From Kitasatospora sp. MAA19 (lineage in GTDB: Bacteria > Actinomycetota > Actinomycetes > Streptomycetales > Streptomycetaceae): a stretch of 64,000 nucleotides of DNA. Position numbers and translations under genes: made by a program. A model generated the notes under the pieces. It was given only the letters and a program-made list of their open reading frames with translations. It did not search any database and was not told the origin of the DNA. Where the stretch lies: the NCBI RefSeq assembly GCF_029894125.1, contig NZ_JARXYZ010000004.1:310001-374000 (forward strand), read 5' to 3'. Below are positions 23,843 through 32,462 of the stretch, in pieces. Position 1 is the stretch's first letter. Each line of letters starts with the position of its first letter.

Positions 23843-24964
23843 ATGTCGATGATCAACAGCCTGCGCGCCGCCGTCCGCACCAACCGCCGCCGGTCCGCGG
23901 TCGGCGGGTACGACGCCGTCCCGATGGGCGCCGGGTCGGCGGTCGTGGACTGCGCGGTCTACCAGCACGGCAAGCGCAACGGCGAGACCTGCAGCCCCCG
24001 CGAGGCCGCCCGCCGAGTCAAGGCCGCACACCAACTCCCGGAGGGCAAGGGCTCGTTCAGCTGGATCGGGCTGCACGAGCCGACCGAGGCCGAGTTCGAG
24101 GGCATCGCCCAGCGGTTCGGCCTGCACCCGCTCGCGGTCGAGGACGCGGTGCACGCGCACCAGCGGCCCAAGGTCGAGCGCTACGACGACGTGCTGTTCG
24201 CCGTCTTCAAGACCATCCGCTACGTCGAGCACGACCAGCTCACCCCGACCAGCGAGGTGGTGGAGACCGGCGAGCTGATGGTCTTCGCCGGGCGGGACTT
24301 CGTGATCACCGTCCGGCACGGCGGCCACGGCTCGCTCCAGGAGCTGCGGCACCGGCTGGAGGCCGACGCGGACGAGTCCGGGCTACTCGCCAAGGGCCCC
24401 TCGGCGGTGCTGCACGCGATCGCCGACCACGTCGTGGACAACTACCTGCTGGTCACCGAGCGGCTGCAGAACGACGTGGACGAGATCGAGTACGGCGTCT
24501 TCTCGGCCAAGGGCGGGCGCAGCGCCGACGTCGGTCGGGTCTACCAACTCAAGCGCGAGGTCCTGGAGTTCAAGCGCGCCGTGGTGCCGCTGCTGCGCCC
24601 GATGCAGCAGCTGTCCGAGCCGCTGCAGCGCCTCGTCGACCCGGACATCCAGAAGTACTTCCGGGACGTCGCCGACCACCTGGCCCGGGTCACCGAGCAG
24701 GTCCACAGCTTCGACGAGCTGCTCAACTCGCTGCTCCAGGCCAACCTGGCGCAGGTCTCGGTGGCGCAGAACGAGGACATGCGCAAGATCACCGCCTGGG
24801 CGGCGATCTTCGCCGTGCCCACCATGATCACCGGTGTGTACGGCATGAACTTCGAGTACATGCCCGAACTGCACCACAAGTACGGCTATCCGATGGTGCT
24901 CGGCGGGATCGTCCTGATCTGCATCGGGATGTACCGGGGCTTCCGCCGCAACGGCTGGCTCTGA
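23843..24964 (+). CDS. corA: CorA family magnesium transporter
   Basis: A 373-residue Mg2+/Co2+ channel of the inner membrane. The N-terminal alpha/beta regulatory domain includes WIGLHEPTEAEFEGIAQRFG and HPLAVEDAVHAHQRPKVERY; a long helix follows. The two C-terminal helices are AAIFAVPTMITGVYG and LGGIVLICIGMYRGF, with the selectivity motif YGMNFEYMPEL at about residues 333-343. The C-terminus is basic, as usual. The ATG follows GGGAG, which is buried in a hairpin, and the gene has an unusual upstream region. The nearby PRC/MgtE-N/CBS protein also belongs to magnesium biology, so a local Mg2+ theme is plausible. Confidence 0.95.
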   Translation: MSMINSLRAAVRTNRRRSAVGGYDAVPMGAGSAVVDCAVYQHGKRNGETCSPREAARRVKAAHQLPEGKGSFSWIGLHEPTEAEFEGIAQRFGLHPLAVEDAVHAHQRPKVERYDDVLFAVFKTIRYVEHDQLTPTSEVVETGELMVFAGRDFVITVRHGGHGSLQELRHRLEADADESGLLAKGPSAVLHAIADHVVDNYLLVTERLQNDVDEIEYGVFSAKGGRSADVGRVYQLKREVLEFKRAVVPLLRPMQQLSEPLQRLVDPDIQKYFRDVADHLARVTEQVHSFDELLNSLLQANLAQVSVAQNEDMRKITAWAAIFAVPTMITGVYGMNFEYMPELHHKYGYPMVLGGIVLICIGMYRGFRRNGWL

Positions 24965-24971
24965 GGCGTCC

Positions 24972-25892
24972 TCAGCGGCGGCCGCCGCGGGCGACCAGGA
25001 CCAGGCCGATCAGGATCAGCACCACCGCCGGGTAGGCGGCCGCCGGGGGCCACTGACCGAGCCAGAGAGCGGCGATCAGGGCCGCACCCGGGGTCTCCAG
25101 CAGGATCGCGGTGGAGGTGATCGACGGGCCGAGGGCGCGCACCACGCGGTTGCTCAGCGAGTGGCCGAGCAGCTGGGCGGCCACCATCAGCAGCACGATC
25201 TGCCACCACACCCCGGCCGGCCAGCCGGACAGCGGCGCCCCGGCGACCAGACAGATCGCCAGCAGGCCCACCGCCGTGGTGGCGTAGCAGACCAGGGTGT
25301 ACGCGGTGGTGCTGACGGTCTTGCGGACCTCCGCGCCCAGCAGCACGTACCCGGCCGCCGCCAGGCCCGCGCCGAGGGCGAGGGCGTCTCCGAGCAGCGC
25401 GCGCGGGGAGAGCGAGAGGTCGACGCCGGTCAGCACCAGCACGCCGGCGAAGGCCACACCCGTGCCGAGCCAGACCATCCGGGGTGCGCGGGCGCCGAAC
25501 AGCCGCATCAGCAGGATGGTCCACAGCGGGGTGGTGGTGACCAGGGCGGTCGCCGAGGCCACCGAGGTCATCCGCAGGCTGGGCATCCAGAGCGCGAAGT
25601 GCACCGCGAGCAGCGCGCCGGCCGCCGTCGCGAGCAGCAGCGCCCGCCGGCCGATCCCGCGCAGCTCGGCACGGTGGCGCAGCAGCGCGTACGGGCCGAG
25701 GACGCCGACCGACATGACGTTGCGCCAGAAGGCGATCGCCAGCGCGGGTGCGGCGGTGGCGCTGATCAGCGGGCCGGACAGCGAGATGCCGGCGATCGAG
25801 ACGGCGAGCAGCAGCAGGTCGAGGGTGGGCAGCGGGTGCGCCGGCGGCGCGGCGGTGGCGGCGGGTGCGGTCGCGGGCCGGGCGGCGGGCAC
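24972..25892 (-). CDS. EamA/DMT family transporter
   Basis: A 306-residue membrane protein with ten predicted helices in two EamA repeats, of the drug/metabolite transporter superfamily. A basic/Pro/Ala-rich N-terminal tail (PAARPATAPAATAAPPAHPL) precedes the first helix LDLLLLAVSIAGISLSGPL. Repeat signatures include AAPALAIAFWRNVMSVG, MTSVASATALVTTTPLWTIL and LGPSITSTAILLETPGAALI. The GTG at 25892 follows AGAGGAG. Its stop lies 7 bp from that of corA (convergent, no terminator visible). The exported compound is unknown. The open frame upstream of this start is not coding. Confidence 0.88.
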   Translation of the reverse strand: MPAARPATAPAATAAPPAHPLPTLDLLLLAVSIAGISLSGPLISATAAPALAIAFWRNVMSVGVLGPYALLRHRAELRGIGRRALLLATAAGALLAVHFALWMPSLRMTSVASATALVTTTPLWTILLMRLFGARAPRMVWLGTGVAFAGVLVLTGVDLSLSPRALLGDALALGAGLAAAGYVLLGAEVRKTVSTTAYTLVCYATTAVGLLAICLVAGAPLSGWPAGVWWQIVLLMVAAQLLGHSLSNRVVRALGPSITSTAILLETPGAALIAALWLGQWPPAAAYPAVVLILIGLVLVARGGRR

Positions 25893-26019
25893 GGCGCTCC
25901 TCTGCTGGTCACGTGGGCTGGGTCGGGCGCTCCTACGGTAAGGCCCGTGGATGGGCGATGGAACTGTCGCCCGACGGCTGAGACACCTCGTGGACGGGAG
26001 AAGCCGTACGCTGTGCGCC

Positions 26020-26559
26020 ATGGACCGTACGACCGCCGCCGCAACCGCCGACGACCTCCTCGACCGGGCCCTGCTGGAGGAGGCCGCGAAGAAGTCCGGC
26101 CTGCTCTGGGTCCGCGCGGACGGCCAGGAACAGTCCCGCCCGCTCTGGCACGCCTGGTACGACGGCGCGGTGGTGGTGGTCGGCGACGGCGGCGAGCAGC
26201 CGCTGCACGGCCTGACCGCCGGATCCGGCGCGGTGGTGACCGTCCGCAGCAAGGACAAGGGCGGCCGGCTGACCGGCTGGAACGCCCGGGTCTCGGAGCT
26301 GCCCCCGGGCGGCGAGGCCTGGCTGGGCGCCGTCGAGGAGCTCAAGGGCAAGCGGCTGAACGCGCCCGACACCGACACCATCGCCGACCGCTGGGCCCGC
26401 GAGTGCCGGGTGCTGCGGCTGGAGCCGGCCGGCGCGCTCACCGAGCGTCCGGGCACCATGCCGGACGGCTCGCACGCCGCCCAGCCGATGCCCACCCCGG
26501 CCACCACCCGGCGCCCGATCCCGGCCGGCCTGCCCAAACTGCTGTTCAAGCGCCGCTAA
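26020..26559 (+). CDS. Conserved hypothetical protein, possible split-barrel fold
   Basis: A 179-residue protein: TADDLLDRALLEEAAKKSGL, then WVRADGQEQSRPLWHAWYDG, VVVVGDGGEQPLHGL, VVTVRSKDKGGRLTGWNARV and a Pro-rich C-terminus ending LPKLLFKRR. The strand pattern and the position of the W-H-A-W-Y-D-G segment resemble pyridoxamine-phosphate-oxidase-like barrels, but no flavin motif is certain. I use the ATG at 26020 (MDRTTAAATADD); an upstream in-frame start at 25951 overlaps the promoter of the divergent exporter. The ribosome site is weak. It may be in one transcript with the downstream magnesium-related genes. Confidence 0.7.
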   Translation: MDRTTAAATADDLLDRALLEEAAKKSGLLWVRADGQEQSRPLWHAWYDGAVVVVGDGGEQPLHGLTAGSGAVVTVRSKDKGGRLTGWNARVSELPPGGEAWLGAVEELKGKRLNAPDTDTIADRWARECRVLRLEPAGALTERPGTMPDGSHAAQPMPTPATTRRPIPAGLPKLLFKRR

Positions 26560-26688
26560 AGATTCACGCCCGGGACTCCTCGGATGTGTACCGTGCCTCG
26601 TCGGGCCGGGTCCCCGACGCGCGGGTAGCCTTGGCCGCGGGTGCGCCCCGGCGTACCAGGCACCGCGTCGAACGAGTCGAGGGAGTTC

Positions 26689-27990
26689 ATGGCAGGGCCA
26701 GGCACCCGGGTCTTCATCTCCCATCTCTCCGCCCTCGCCGTCTTCGACCCGAACGGCGACCAGGTCGGCCGGGTCCGGGACGTGGTCGTCTCGCTGCGCC
26801 TCGGCGGACGCCCGCCGCGGGTGCTCGGCCTGGTGGTCGAGGTGGTCGGCCGGCGCCGGATCTTCCTGCCGATGACCCGGGTGACCAGCCTGGAGTCCGG
26901 TCAGGTGCTCACCACCGGCGTGATCAACCTGCGGCGCTTCGAGCAGCGCCCGTCCGAGACCCTGGTGCTCGCCGAGCTGCTGGACCGCACCGTCACCTGG
27001 TCCAAGACCGGTGAGGACGTCACCGTGCTGGACGTCGGGATGGTGCAGACCCGGCTGCGCGAGTGGGAGATCAGCCGGGTCTTCGTCCAGGTCGGCCGGG
27101 CCGGCCGGCTGCGCAAGGGCAAGGGCGAGCGGCTCACCCTGGACTGGCAGGACGTCACCGGCTTCGCGCTGCCCGAACAGGACCAGGGCGCCGCCAACCT
27201 GCTCGCCACCTTCGACCAGCTGCGCGCCGCCGACCTCGCCAGCGTCATGCACCACCTGTCCGCCAAGCGCCGCGCCGAGGTGGCCGCCGCGCTCGACGAC
27301 GAGCGGCTCGCCGATGTCCTGGAGGAGCTGCCCGAGGACGACCAGGTCGAGATCATCGGCAAGCTCAAGGACGAACGCGCCGCCGACATCCTGGAGGCGA
27401 TGGACCCGGACGACGCCGCGGACCTGCTCTCCGAGCTGCCCGACGACGAGGCCGAGCGGCTGCTCCAGCTGATGGAGCCGGAGGAGGCCGAGCCCGTCCG
27501 CCGCCTGCTGTCGTACGAGGAGAACACCGCCGGCGGTCTGATGACCACCGAGCCGGTCGTGCTGGAGCCGGACGCGACCGTGGCCGAGGCACTCGCCCGC
27601 ATCCGGGTCTCCGACCACAAGCCCGCGCTCGCCGCGCAGGTGTACGTCTGCCGGCCGCCGAACGAGACCCCGACCGGCAAGTACCTGGGCACCGTGCACT
27701 TCCAGCGGCTGCTGCGCGAGCCGCCGTACGTGCTGGTCGGCTCGCTGGTCGACGACGACCTGGACCCGCTGCCGCCGGACACCCCGCTGTCGCTGATCAC
27801 CAGCTACCTGGCGACCTACAACCTGGTGTCCGCGCCGGTCGTCGACGAGGCCGACCACCTGATCGGCGCGGTGACCGTCGACGACGTGCTCGACCACCTG
27901 CTGCCGGAGGACTGGCGCGAGTCCGTGCTGCACGGCCACGACGACGCGGGGGAAGACGACCCGAGGGAAGAGGTGCACGGTGGACGCTGA
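26689..27990 (+). CDS. PRC-barrel / MgtE N-terminal / CBS domain protein without transporter domain
   Basis: A 433-residue soluble protein. Residues about 8-80 form a PRC barrel (VFDPNGDQVGRVRDVVVSL) and a second PRC-like unit follows (VLDVGMVQTRLREWEISRVF). About 180-290 is the MgtE N-terminal superhelix (VMHHLSAKRRAEVAAALDDE, DILEAMDPDDAADLLSELPD), then a CBS pair with GGLMTTEPVVLEPDATVAEA. The five-helix MgtE channel domain is absent, so it is probably a Mg2+- or nucleotide-sensing partner rather than a channel. M. tuberculosis Rv1232c is the same architecture near corA, by memory. The ATG follows CGAGGGAG. It overlaps the DUF1003 gene by 11 bases. Confidence 0.88.
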   Translation: MAGPGTRVFISHLSALAVFDPNGDQVGRVRDVVVSLRLGGRPPRVLGLVVEVVGRRRIFLPMTRVTSLESGQVLTTGVINLRRFEQRPSETLVLAELLDRTVTWSKTGEDVTVLDVGMVQTRLREWEISRVFVQVGRAGRLRKGKGERLTLDWQDVTGFALPEQDQGAANLLATFDQLRAADLASVMHHLSAKRRAEVAAALDDERLADVLEELPEDDQVEIIGKLKDERAADILEAMDPDDAADLLSELPDDEAERLLQLMEPEEAEPVRRLLSYEENTAGGLMTTEPVVLEPDATVAEALARIRVSDHKPALAAQVYVCRPPNETPTGKYLGTVHFQRLLREPPYVLVGSLVDDDLDPLPPDTPLSLITSYLATYNLVSAPVVDEADHLIGAVTVDDVLDHLLPEDWRESVLHGHDDAGEDDPREEVHGGR

Positions 27991-28633
27991 CCGCAAGGGA
28001 CGGCGGGACGAGTCCCCCCGCCAGCGCCTCCAGAGCGAGCTGCGGGAGCTGCGCCAGCTGCGCGAACTGCGCGGCCGCGAGGGCGGCCGGGACCGGCGCA
28101 CCGAGATCTCCGTGGCGGGCCCGGCCCGCACCCGGCTCGACCAGCCCCGCACCGCCCGGCCCGGCCTGATCACCCTGCCCTCCTACGACCCGGAGGCGTT
28201 CGGCAAGCTCTCCGAGCGGATCGCGCGCTTCCTGGGCACCGGCCGGTTCATCGTCTGGATGACGGTGGTGATCATCGTCTGGGTGGCCTGGAACACCCTG
28301 CTGCCGGAGAACGTGCGGTTCGACAGCTACCCCTTCATCTTCCTCACCCTGGTGCTGTCGCTCCAGGCCTCGTACGCGGCCCCGCTGATCCTGCTCGCGC
28401 AGAACCGCCAGGACAACCGGGACCGGGTCAACATGGAGCAGGACCGGGCCCGCAGCGACCGCAACATCGCGGACACCGAGTACCTCACCCGCGAGGTCGC
28501 GGCGCTGCGGCACGGGCTCGGCGAGGTCGCCACCCGGGCCTTCATCGCCTCCGAGCTGGGGAGCATCCGCTCCGAACTGCAGTCCCTGCTCAAGGAGATC
28601 GACGAGCGCCGGGAGCCCTCCGAGACGCTGTGA
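27980..28633 (+). CDS. DUF1003 membrane protein
   Basis: A 217-residue protein. A basic N-terminal region with a heptad-like run of Leu/Arg/Glu (QSELRELRQLRELRGREG) precedes the DUF1003 core: two membrane helices (FIVWMTVVIIVWVAWNTLLP and FIFLTLVLSLQASYAAPLIL) followed by LAQNRQDNRDRVNMEQDRA. The C-terminal part is a charged coiled coil (SIRSELQSLLKEIDERR). The GTG at 27980 lies inside the end of the PRC/CBS gene behind an AGAGGTG ribosome site, so translation is coupled. DUF1003 proteins have been linked to cyclic-nucleotide or Mg2+/stress responses only indirectly; the role is unknown. Confidence 0.88.
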   Translation: MDADRKGRRDESPRQRLQSELRELRQLRELRGREGGRDRRTEISVAGPARTRLDQPRTARPGLITLPSYDPEAFGKLSERIARFLGTGRFIVWMTVVIIVWVAWNTLLPENVRFDSYPFIFLTLVLSLQASYAAPLILLAQNRQDNRDRVNMEQDRARSDRNIADTEYLTREVAALRHGLGEVATRAFIASELGSIRSELQSLLKEIDERREPSETL

Positions 28634-28689
28634 CCGGCGGCACGCTACCGGCGGGTTAGGGGATCCGCCGAGCGCCGTACCATCAAGAC

Positions 28690-29850
28690 ATGGCCAACGA
28701 GACAGAGGTCGCGGCCGGCGTCACGGAGGACTCCGTACGCCAGGCGCTGGCGACCGTCAACGACCCGGAGATCAACCGCCCGATCACCGAGATCGGCATG
28801 GTGAAATCGGTCGAGATCGCCGAGGGCGGCGCGGTGCGCGTCGCGGTCTACCTGACCGTCTCCGGCTGTCCGATGCGCGACACCATCACCACCCGGGTCC
28901 GCGAGGCGGTCGGCCGGGTCGCCGGCGTGACCGGCGTCGAGGTCGAGCTCGACGTGATGAGCGACGAGCAGCGCAAGGAGCTCTCCCAGCTGCTGCGCGG
29001 CGGCGCCCCCGAGCGGGAGATCCCGTTCGCCAAGCCGGGCACGCTGACCCGGGTCTACGCCGTCGCCTCCGGCAAGGGCGGCGTCGGCAAGTCCTCGGTG
29101 ACGGTCAACCTGGCCGCCGCGATGGCCGCCGACGGCCTGAAGGTCGCCGTCGTGGACGCCGACATCTACGGCCACAGCGTGCCGCGCATGCTGGGCGTCG
29201 AGGGCCGGCCCACCCAGGTCCAGGACATGATCATGCCGCCGCAGGCGAACGGCGTGAAGGTCATCTCGATCGGCATGTTCACCCCGGGCAACGCCCCGGT
29301 GGTCTGGCGCGGCCCGATGCTGCACCGCGCGCTCCAGCAGTTCCTGGCCGACGTGTACTGGGGCGACCTGGACGTCCTGCTGCTGGACCTGCCGCCCGGC
29401 ACCGGCGACATCGCGATCTCGGTCGCGCAGCTCGTGCCGAACGCCGAGATCCTGATCGTCACCACCCCGCAGATGGCCGCCGCCGAGGTGGCCGAGCGGG
29501 CCGGCACCATCGCGGTGCAGACCCACCAGAAGATCGTCGGCGTGATCGAGAACATGTCCGGCATGCCGTGCCCGCACTGCGACGAGATGATCGACGTCTT
29601 CGGCACCGGCGGCGGCCAGATCGTCGCGGACGCGCTCACCCGCACCGTCGGCGCGACCGTCCCGGTGCTCGGCTCGATCCCGATCGACGTGCGCCTGCGC
29701 GAGGGCGGCGACGACGGCCGCCCGGTCGTGCTCGCCGCCCCCGACTCCCCGGCCGGCACCGCCCTGCGCGCCGTCGCCGGCAAGCTCGGCGGCCGTCAGC
29801 GCGGCCTCTCCGGGCTCTCCCTCGGACTGACGCCGAAGAACAAGTTCTGA
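28690..29850 (+). CDS. mrp: Mrp/NBP35 family iron-sulfur cluster carrier ATPase
   Basis: A 386-residue cytoplasmic P-loop protein. The N-terminal MIP18/DUF59 domain (about residues 10-95, SGCPMRDTITTRVREAVGRV) is followed by the deviant Walker A ASGKGGVGKSSVTVNLAA at about 127-144, DADIYGHSVPRMLGV and LLLDLPPGTGDIA. The GMPCPHCDE CxxC pair, which bridges an Fe-S cluster in the dimer, is near residue 298. It transfers Fe-S clusters to apoproteins. It starts about 55 bp after the DUF1003 gene and is followed by a 19-bp terminator. In mycobacteria mrp is likewise close to the sigE-rseA-tatB cluster. Confidence 0.95.
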   Translation: MANETEVAAGVTEDSVRQALATVNDPEINRPITEIGMVKSVEIAEGGAVRVAVYLTVSGCPMRDTITTRVREAVGRVAGVTGVEVELDVMSDEQRKELSQLLRGGAPEREIPFAKPGTLTRVYAVASGKGGVGKSSVTVNLAAAMAADGLKVAVVDADIYGHSVPRMLGVEGRPTQVQDMIMPPQANGVKVISIGMFTPGNAPVVWRGPMLHRALQQFLADVYWGDLDVLLLDLPPGTGDIAISVAQLVPNAEILIVTTPQMAAAEVAERAGTIAVQTHQKIVGVIENMSGMPCPHCDEMIDVFGTGGGQIVADALTRTVGATVPVLGSIPIDVRLREGGDDGRPVVLAAPDSPAGTALRAVAGKLGGRQRGLSGLSLGLTPKNKF

Positions 29851-29871
29851 CGGCGGATCGGCCTGACAGCC

Positions 29872-29912
29872 CCGAAGGGGCCGGGTGGTTTCGAACCACC
29901 CGGCCCCTTCGG
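29872..29912. terminator. 19-bp bidirectional hairpin terminator
   Basis: A perfect 19-bp stem (29872-29890 with 29894-29912) and a TCG loop between the convergent mrp and 225-residue protein genes. Confidence 0.9.
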
Positions 29913-29926
29913 CGTCTTCGCGGGGC

Positions 29927-30604
29927 CTACGGCCGGGCGTAGGCGGTCAGGTCGGGGACGGTGGAGAAGCCGGTGCCGTAGGCGCTGACGCCGCGCCCGT
30001 AGGCGCCGAGCAGGACGCCGGGGGCCTCGCCGGCGAGCACCCAGCCGTACTCGGACTCGCGGTAGCGGAAGGGCTGCGGCAGGCCGTTGACCGGCAGGCT
30101 GAGGGTGGACCAGCCGGGGCCGGCCAGGTCGTCGGCGAGGTCCCAGGCCAGGGCGCTCTGCTGGTCCAGCCAGTCCTGGCGCAGCGCGCGGTCGAGTTGG
30201 CCGGGCCAGGTCGACGCGAGCAGGCCGGAGCCGGCCAGCCAGGCGGCGGAGGAGGCGGAGGTCGCCTCCAGGGTGCCGGTGTTGTCGGCGCTGCGACGGC
30301 TGTCGCGGCGGGCCACCGTGACCACGACCGCGAACCTGCGCATGTCGCGCGGCTCGTACTGCCGGGCCGGCTCCTCGCCGTGGCCGAGGGTGCCGTAGTC
30401 GACGCTGCCGGCCGCCCCGCCGCGGGGGCCGCCGGCGCCGGCCTGCATCAGGTAGCGGCGGCCGGTCCAGCCGTCGTCCAGGCCGTACCAGGGGAAGTCT
30501 GCGGACAGGTAGGGCACCAGCGGGTCCGGCGGGCCGGCCTGCCCGCCGACCACCGGGCCGCCGGCCGTGGCCGTCGTCCCCACCGCCTGACTCGTCGCGT
30601 CCAT
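29927..30604 (-). CDS. Conserved hypothetical protein (225 residues)
   Basis: A soluble protein with no signal peptide or membrane helix. An unstructured Gly/Pro-rich start leads into ADFPWYGLDDGWTGRRYLMQ; later segments are YEPRDMRRFAVVVTVARRDS, AWDLADDLAGPGWSTLSLPV and EYGWVLAGEAPGVLLGAYGR. The alternating hydrophobic strands and the WSTLSLPVNGLP/GWVLAGE segments look like a beta-rich fold, but I do not recognise a family. The ATG at 30604 has a GAGGAGG ribosome site. It is monocistronic, convergent with mrp and upstream of tatB in reverse. Confidence 0.7.
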   Translation of the reverse strand: MDATSQAVGTTATAGGPVVGGQAGPPDPLVPYLSADFPWYGLDDGWTGRRYLMQAGAGGPRGGAAGSVDYGTLGHGEEPARQYEPRDMRRFAVVVTVARRDSRRSADNTGTLEATSASSAAWLAGSGLLASTWPGQLDRALRQDWLDQQSALAWDLADDLAGPGWSTLSLPVNGLPQPFRYRESEYGWVLAGEAPGVLLGAYGRGVSAYGTGFSTVPDLTAYARP

Positions 30605-30849
30605 CCCCGGGCCTCCTCAAACGCACGTGTGCCTGCCGTGGCGCGCTCCCATCGTGGCGTACCGCGCCGTCCCCGGGGGCCGATCCTGGTCCGCGACAGC
30701 GCGGAATGTGACGGACGGCTCAGCGGGAACAATCAGCACAATAGCGGCGCACACGCCGCCGCCCCGCTCAGCCGGGTGGCCGGGCGGGGCGGCGGTGTCG
30801 TGCTACGGGGCCCGCGCCGGGGCGCGGCGGCGACGGGACCGGGGTCCGG

Positions 30850-31299
30850 TCAGGTCGCGTCGGGGTCGAACGGGGGCCGCTCGCCGGGTTGCAGCGGCGC
30901 TCCGGTGAAGGCTGCCGCCGGGGCTGCCGCCGCGGCGGCGGGCTTCTCGAAGCTGACGCTGCCGCTGCGGCCGTTCACCGGCGCCGCCGGCTTGTCGTCC
31001 AGGACGGAGCGGATGTCGAGCGAGTCCTTCATCTCCTTGAGGCCCAGCGGGTCCTCCTGGCCGCCCATGAGCTGCTTGCGGACGAAGGTCTTGGGGTGCA
31101 GGTCCTCGAACTCGAAGTCCTTGAACTCGGGCCCCAGCTCGCTGCGGATGTCCTCCTTCGCGTTGTCGGCGAAGGAACGGATCTTCCGGATGAAGCCCAT
31201 GGTGTCCTGGATCAGCTTCGGCAGCTTGTCCGGTCCGAAGATGATGATCGCCATCACGACCAGGGTCAGGAGCTCCAGCCCGCCTACATCGCTGAACAC
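30850..31299 (-). CDS. tatB: Sec-independent protein translocase TatB
   Basis: A 149-residue membrane protein of the twin-arginine export system. The single N-terminal helix and hinge, FSDVGGLELLTLVVMAIIIF then GPDKLPKLIQD, is the TatB/TatA signature (Gly-Pro hinge at about 22-23). An amphipathic helix follows (TMGFIRKIRSFADNAKEDIR). The variable C-terminus is Pro/Ala-rich and probably disordered. Length, and the Glu near the N-terminus, favour TatB over TatA. The GTG follows AGGGAGC. It is downstream of the sigma and anti-sigma genes on the same strand, 137 bp from the anti-sigma stop, where many actinobacteria have an htrA-like gene in between. Confidence 0.93.
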   Translation of the reverse strand: MFSDVGGLELLTLVVMAIIIFGPDKLPKLIQDTMGFIRKIRSFADNAKEDIRSELGPEFKDFEFEDLHPKTFVRKQLMGGQEDPLGLKEMKDSLDIRSVLDDKPAAPVNGRSGSVSFEKPAAAAAAPAAAFTGAPLQPGERPPFDPDAT

Positions 31300-31436
31300 C
31301 TAAGCTCCCTAGCTCGTCGGACGACGGTCTCTACAGGGTAATGGCCATCGGCGGGTCCCTGGTCCACGCTGTGATGAAGCCGTGGTAAAGACCTGCCGAC
31401 GGCCAGGGCCGTCTCGACCGGGGTGCGAGATCCGCT

Positions 31437-32462
31437 CTAGCGGGTTTGTTGGCGCAGTGCCGGGAGGCCGCCCGGGTTCCGGTCCGGGGCGGGCGGCGGG
31501 GTCGCGGCGCGGGTCGCGGCGACGGGGCGGGCCGGGAAGTCCACCGGGATCTGTGCGGTCATCGGGACCAGGCCGCCGGTGCGGCCGGTGCTGGAGCCCG
31601 GGCTGACCGAGGTGCTGTGCTGGTCCTCGCCCTGGGTGCTGAGGCCTCCGACGCCGCCGAGCGTGACCGCGGCGACCGAGAAGGCGCCCGCGGCGGCGAA
31701 GACGAAGCGGCGCCCGCGAGGCGCGGCGGAACGGACGGCGGCGGCTGCGGCCGGACGGGGCCGGACGGGGCTCTCGGGACGGGCCGCGGCCTCGGGGCGG
31801 CCGGTACGCCGGCCCATCAGCGGCCGCAGCACCGCGCCGCCGCGTCCGAAGGCCCGCGGGTCGACCCCGGGCACCGGGGTGCCGGCGCCGAGCGCGCCCG
31901 CGCCGAAGGAGGCGCCTGCGCCGCGGCCGAAGGAGCCGCCGGTGAGCCGGCTGCCGCCGAGCGTGCCGGCGGCCGCGACCCCGCCGCCGGGCAGGTCGTC
32001 GTCGTCACCGCGGGTGCCGCGGCCGGTGGGCCAGTCGGTGTCCGCCGGGTCGTCGTCGGGCAGGCCGCCGACGGCCATCAGGCGGGCCATCAGGCCGGAG
32101 GACGGGCCGGGCGTGCCGGTACGGGTCAGCAGGTGCTTGACGGCCCGGCCCTCGTCGGCCTCGGCGAGGCACTGCGGGCAGGTCGCCAGGTGGGCCTGGA
32201 CGCGCTCGCGCGAGTCGTGGCCGAGTTCGCCGTCCAGGAACGCGGAGAGGCGCTCGCCCAGGTGGTGTTCCTCGGCGGCGGGCTCGGCGGCGCGCACCGG
32301 CACCGCGCGCAGCGCCGTCTCGCCCGGCAGCGGGAGTGCGGGCAGCAGGGGCTCACCGGGTTCGTCGCTGCCGCGGCGGCCGGGCAGCGCCCAGCCCCGC
32401 CGGGCCGCGGACCGGCCGGACGCGTCCGACTGGCCCGGCCCGGACCGGCCGGTTCCGCTCAC
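31437..32462 (-). CDS. Zinc-finger anti-sigma factor (RseA/RsrA-like), membrane-anchored
   Basis: A 341-residue protein. The anti-sigma zinc-binding motif lies at about residues 65-110: [20 protein letters not shown], then [20 protein letters not shown], giving the HxxxCxxC core. A long low-complexity linker follows and then one membrane helix ([18 protein letters not shown]) near residue 275 with an extracytoplasmic tail. This predicts an inner-membrane anti-sigma factor binding the ECF sigma encoded immediately upstream. Its GTG overlaps the sigma stop (GTGA), giving coupled translation. In mycobacteria RseA binds SigE; regulated degradation releases it during envelope stress. Confidence 0.88.
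   Translation of the reverse strand: MSGTGRSGPGQSDASGRSAARRGWALPGRRGSDEPGEPLLPALPLPGETALRAVPVRAAEPAAEEHHLGERLSAFLDGELGHDSRERVQAHLATCPQCLAEADEGRAVKHLLTRTGTPGPSSGLMARLMAVGGLPDDDPADTDWPTGRGTRGDDDDLPGGGVAAAGTLGGSRLTGGSFGRGAGASFGAGALGAGTPVPGVDPRAFGRGGAVLRPLMGRRTGRPEAAARPESPVRPRPAAAAAVRSAAPRGRRFVFAAAGAFSVAAVTLGGVGGLSTQGEDQHSTSVSPGSSTGRTGGLVPMTAQIPVDFPARPVAATRAATPPPAPDRNPGGLPALRQQTR

Noticed and set aside
29872..29912. Hairpin with TTCGAA-like loop considered as part of a tRNA
   Set aside because: There is no cloverleaf; it is a perfect 19-bp stem between convergent genes, so a terminator.
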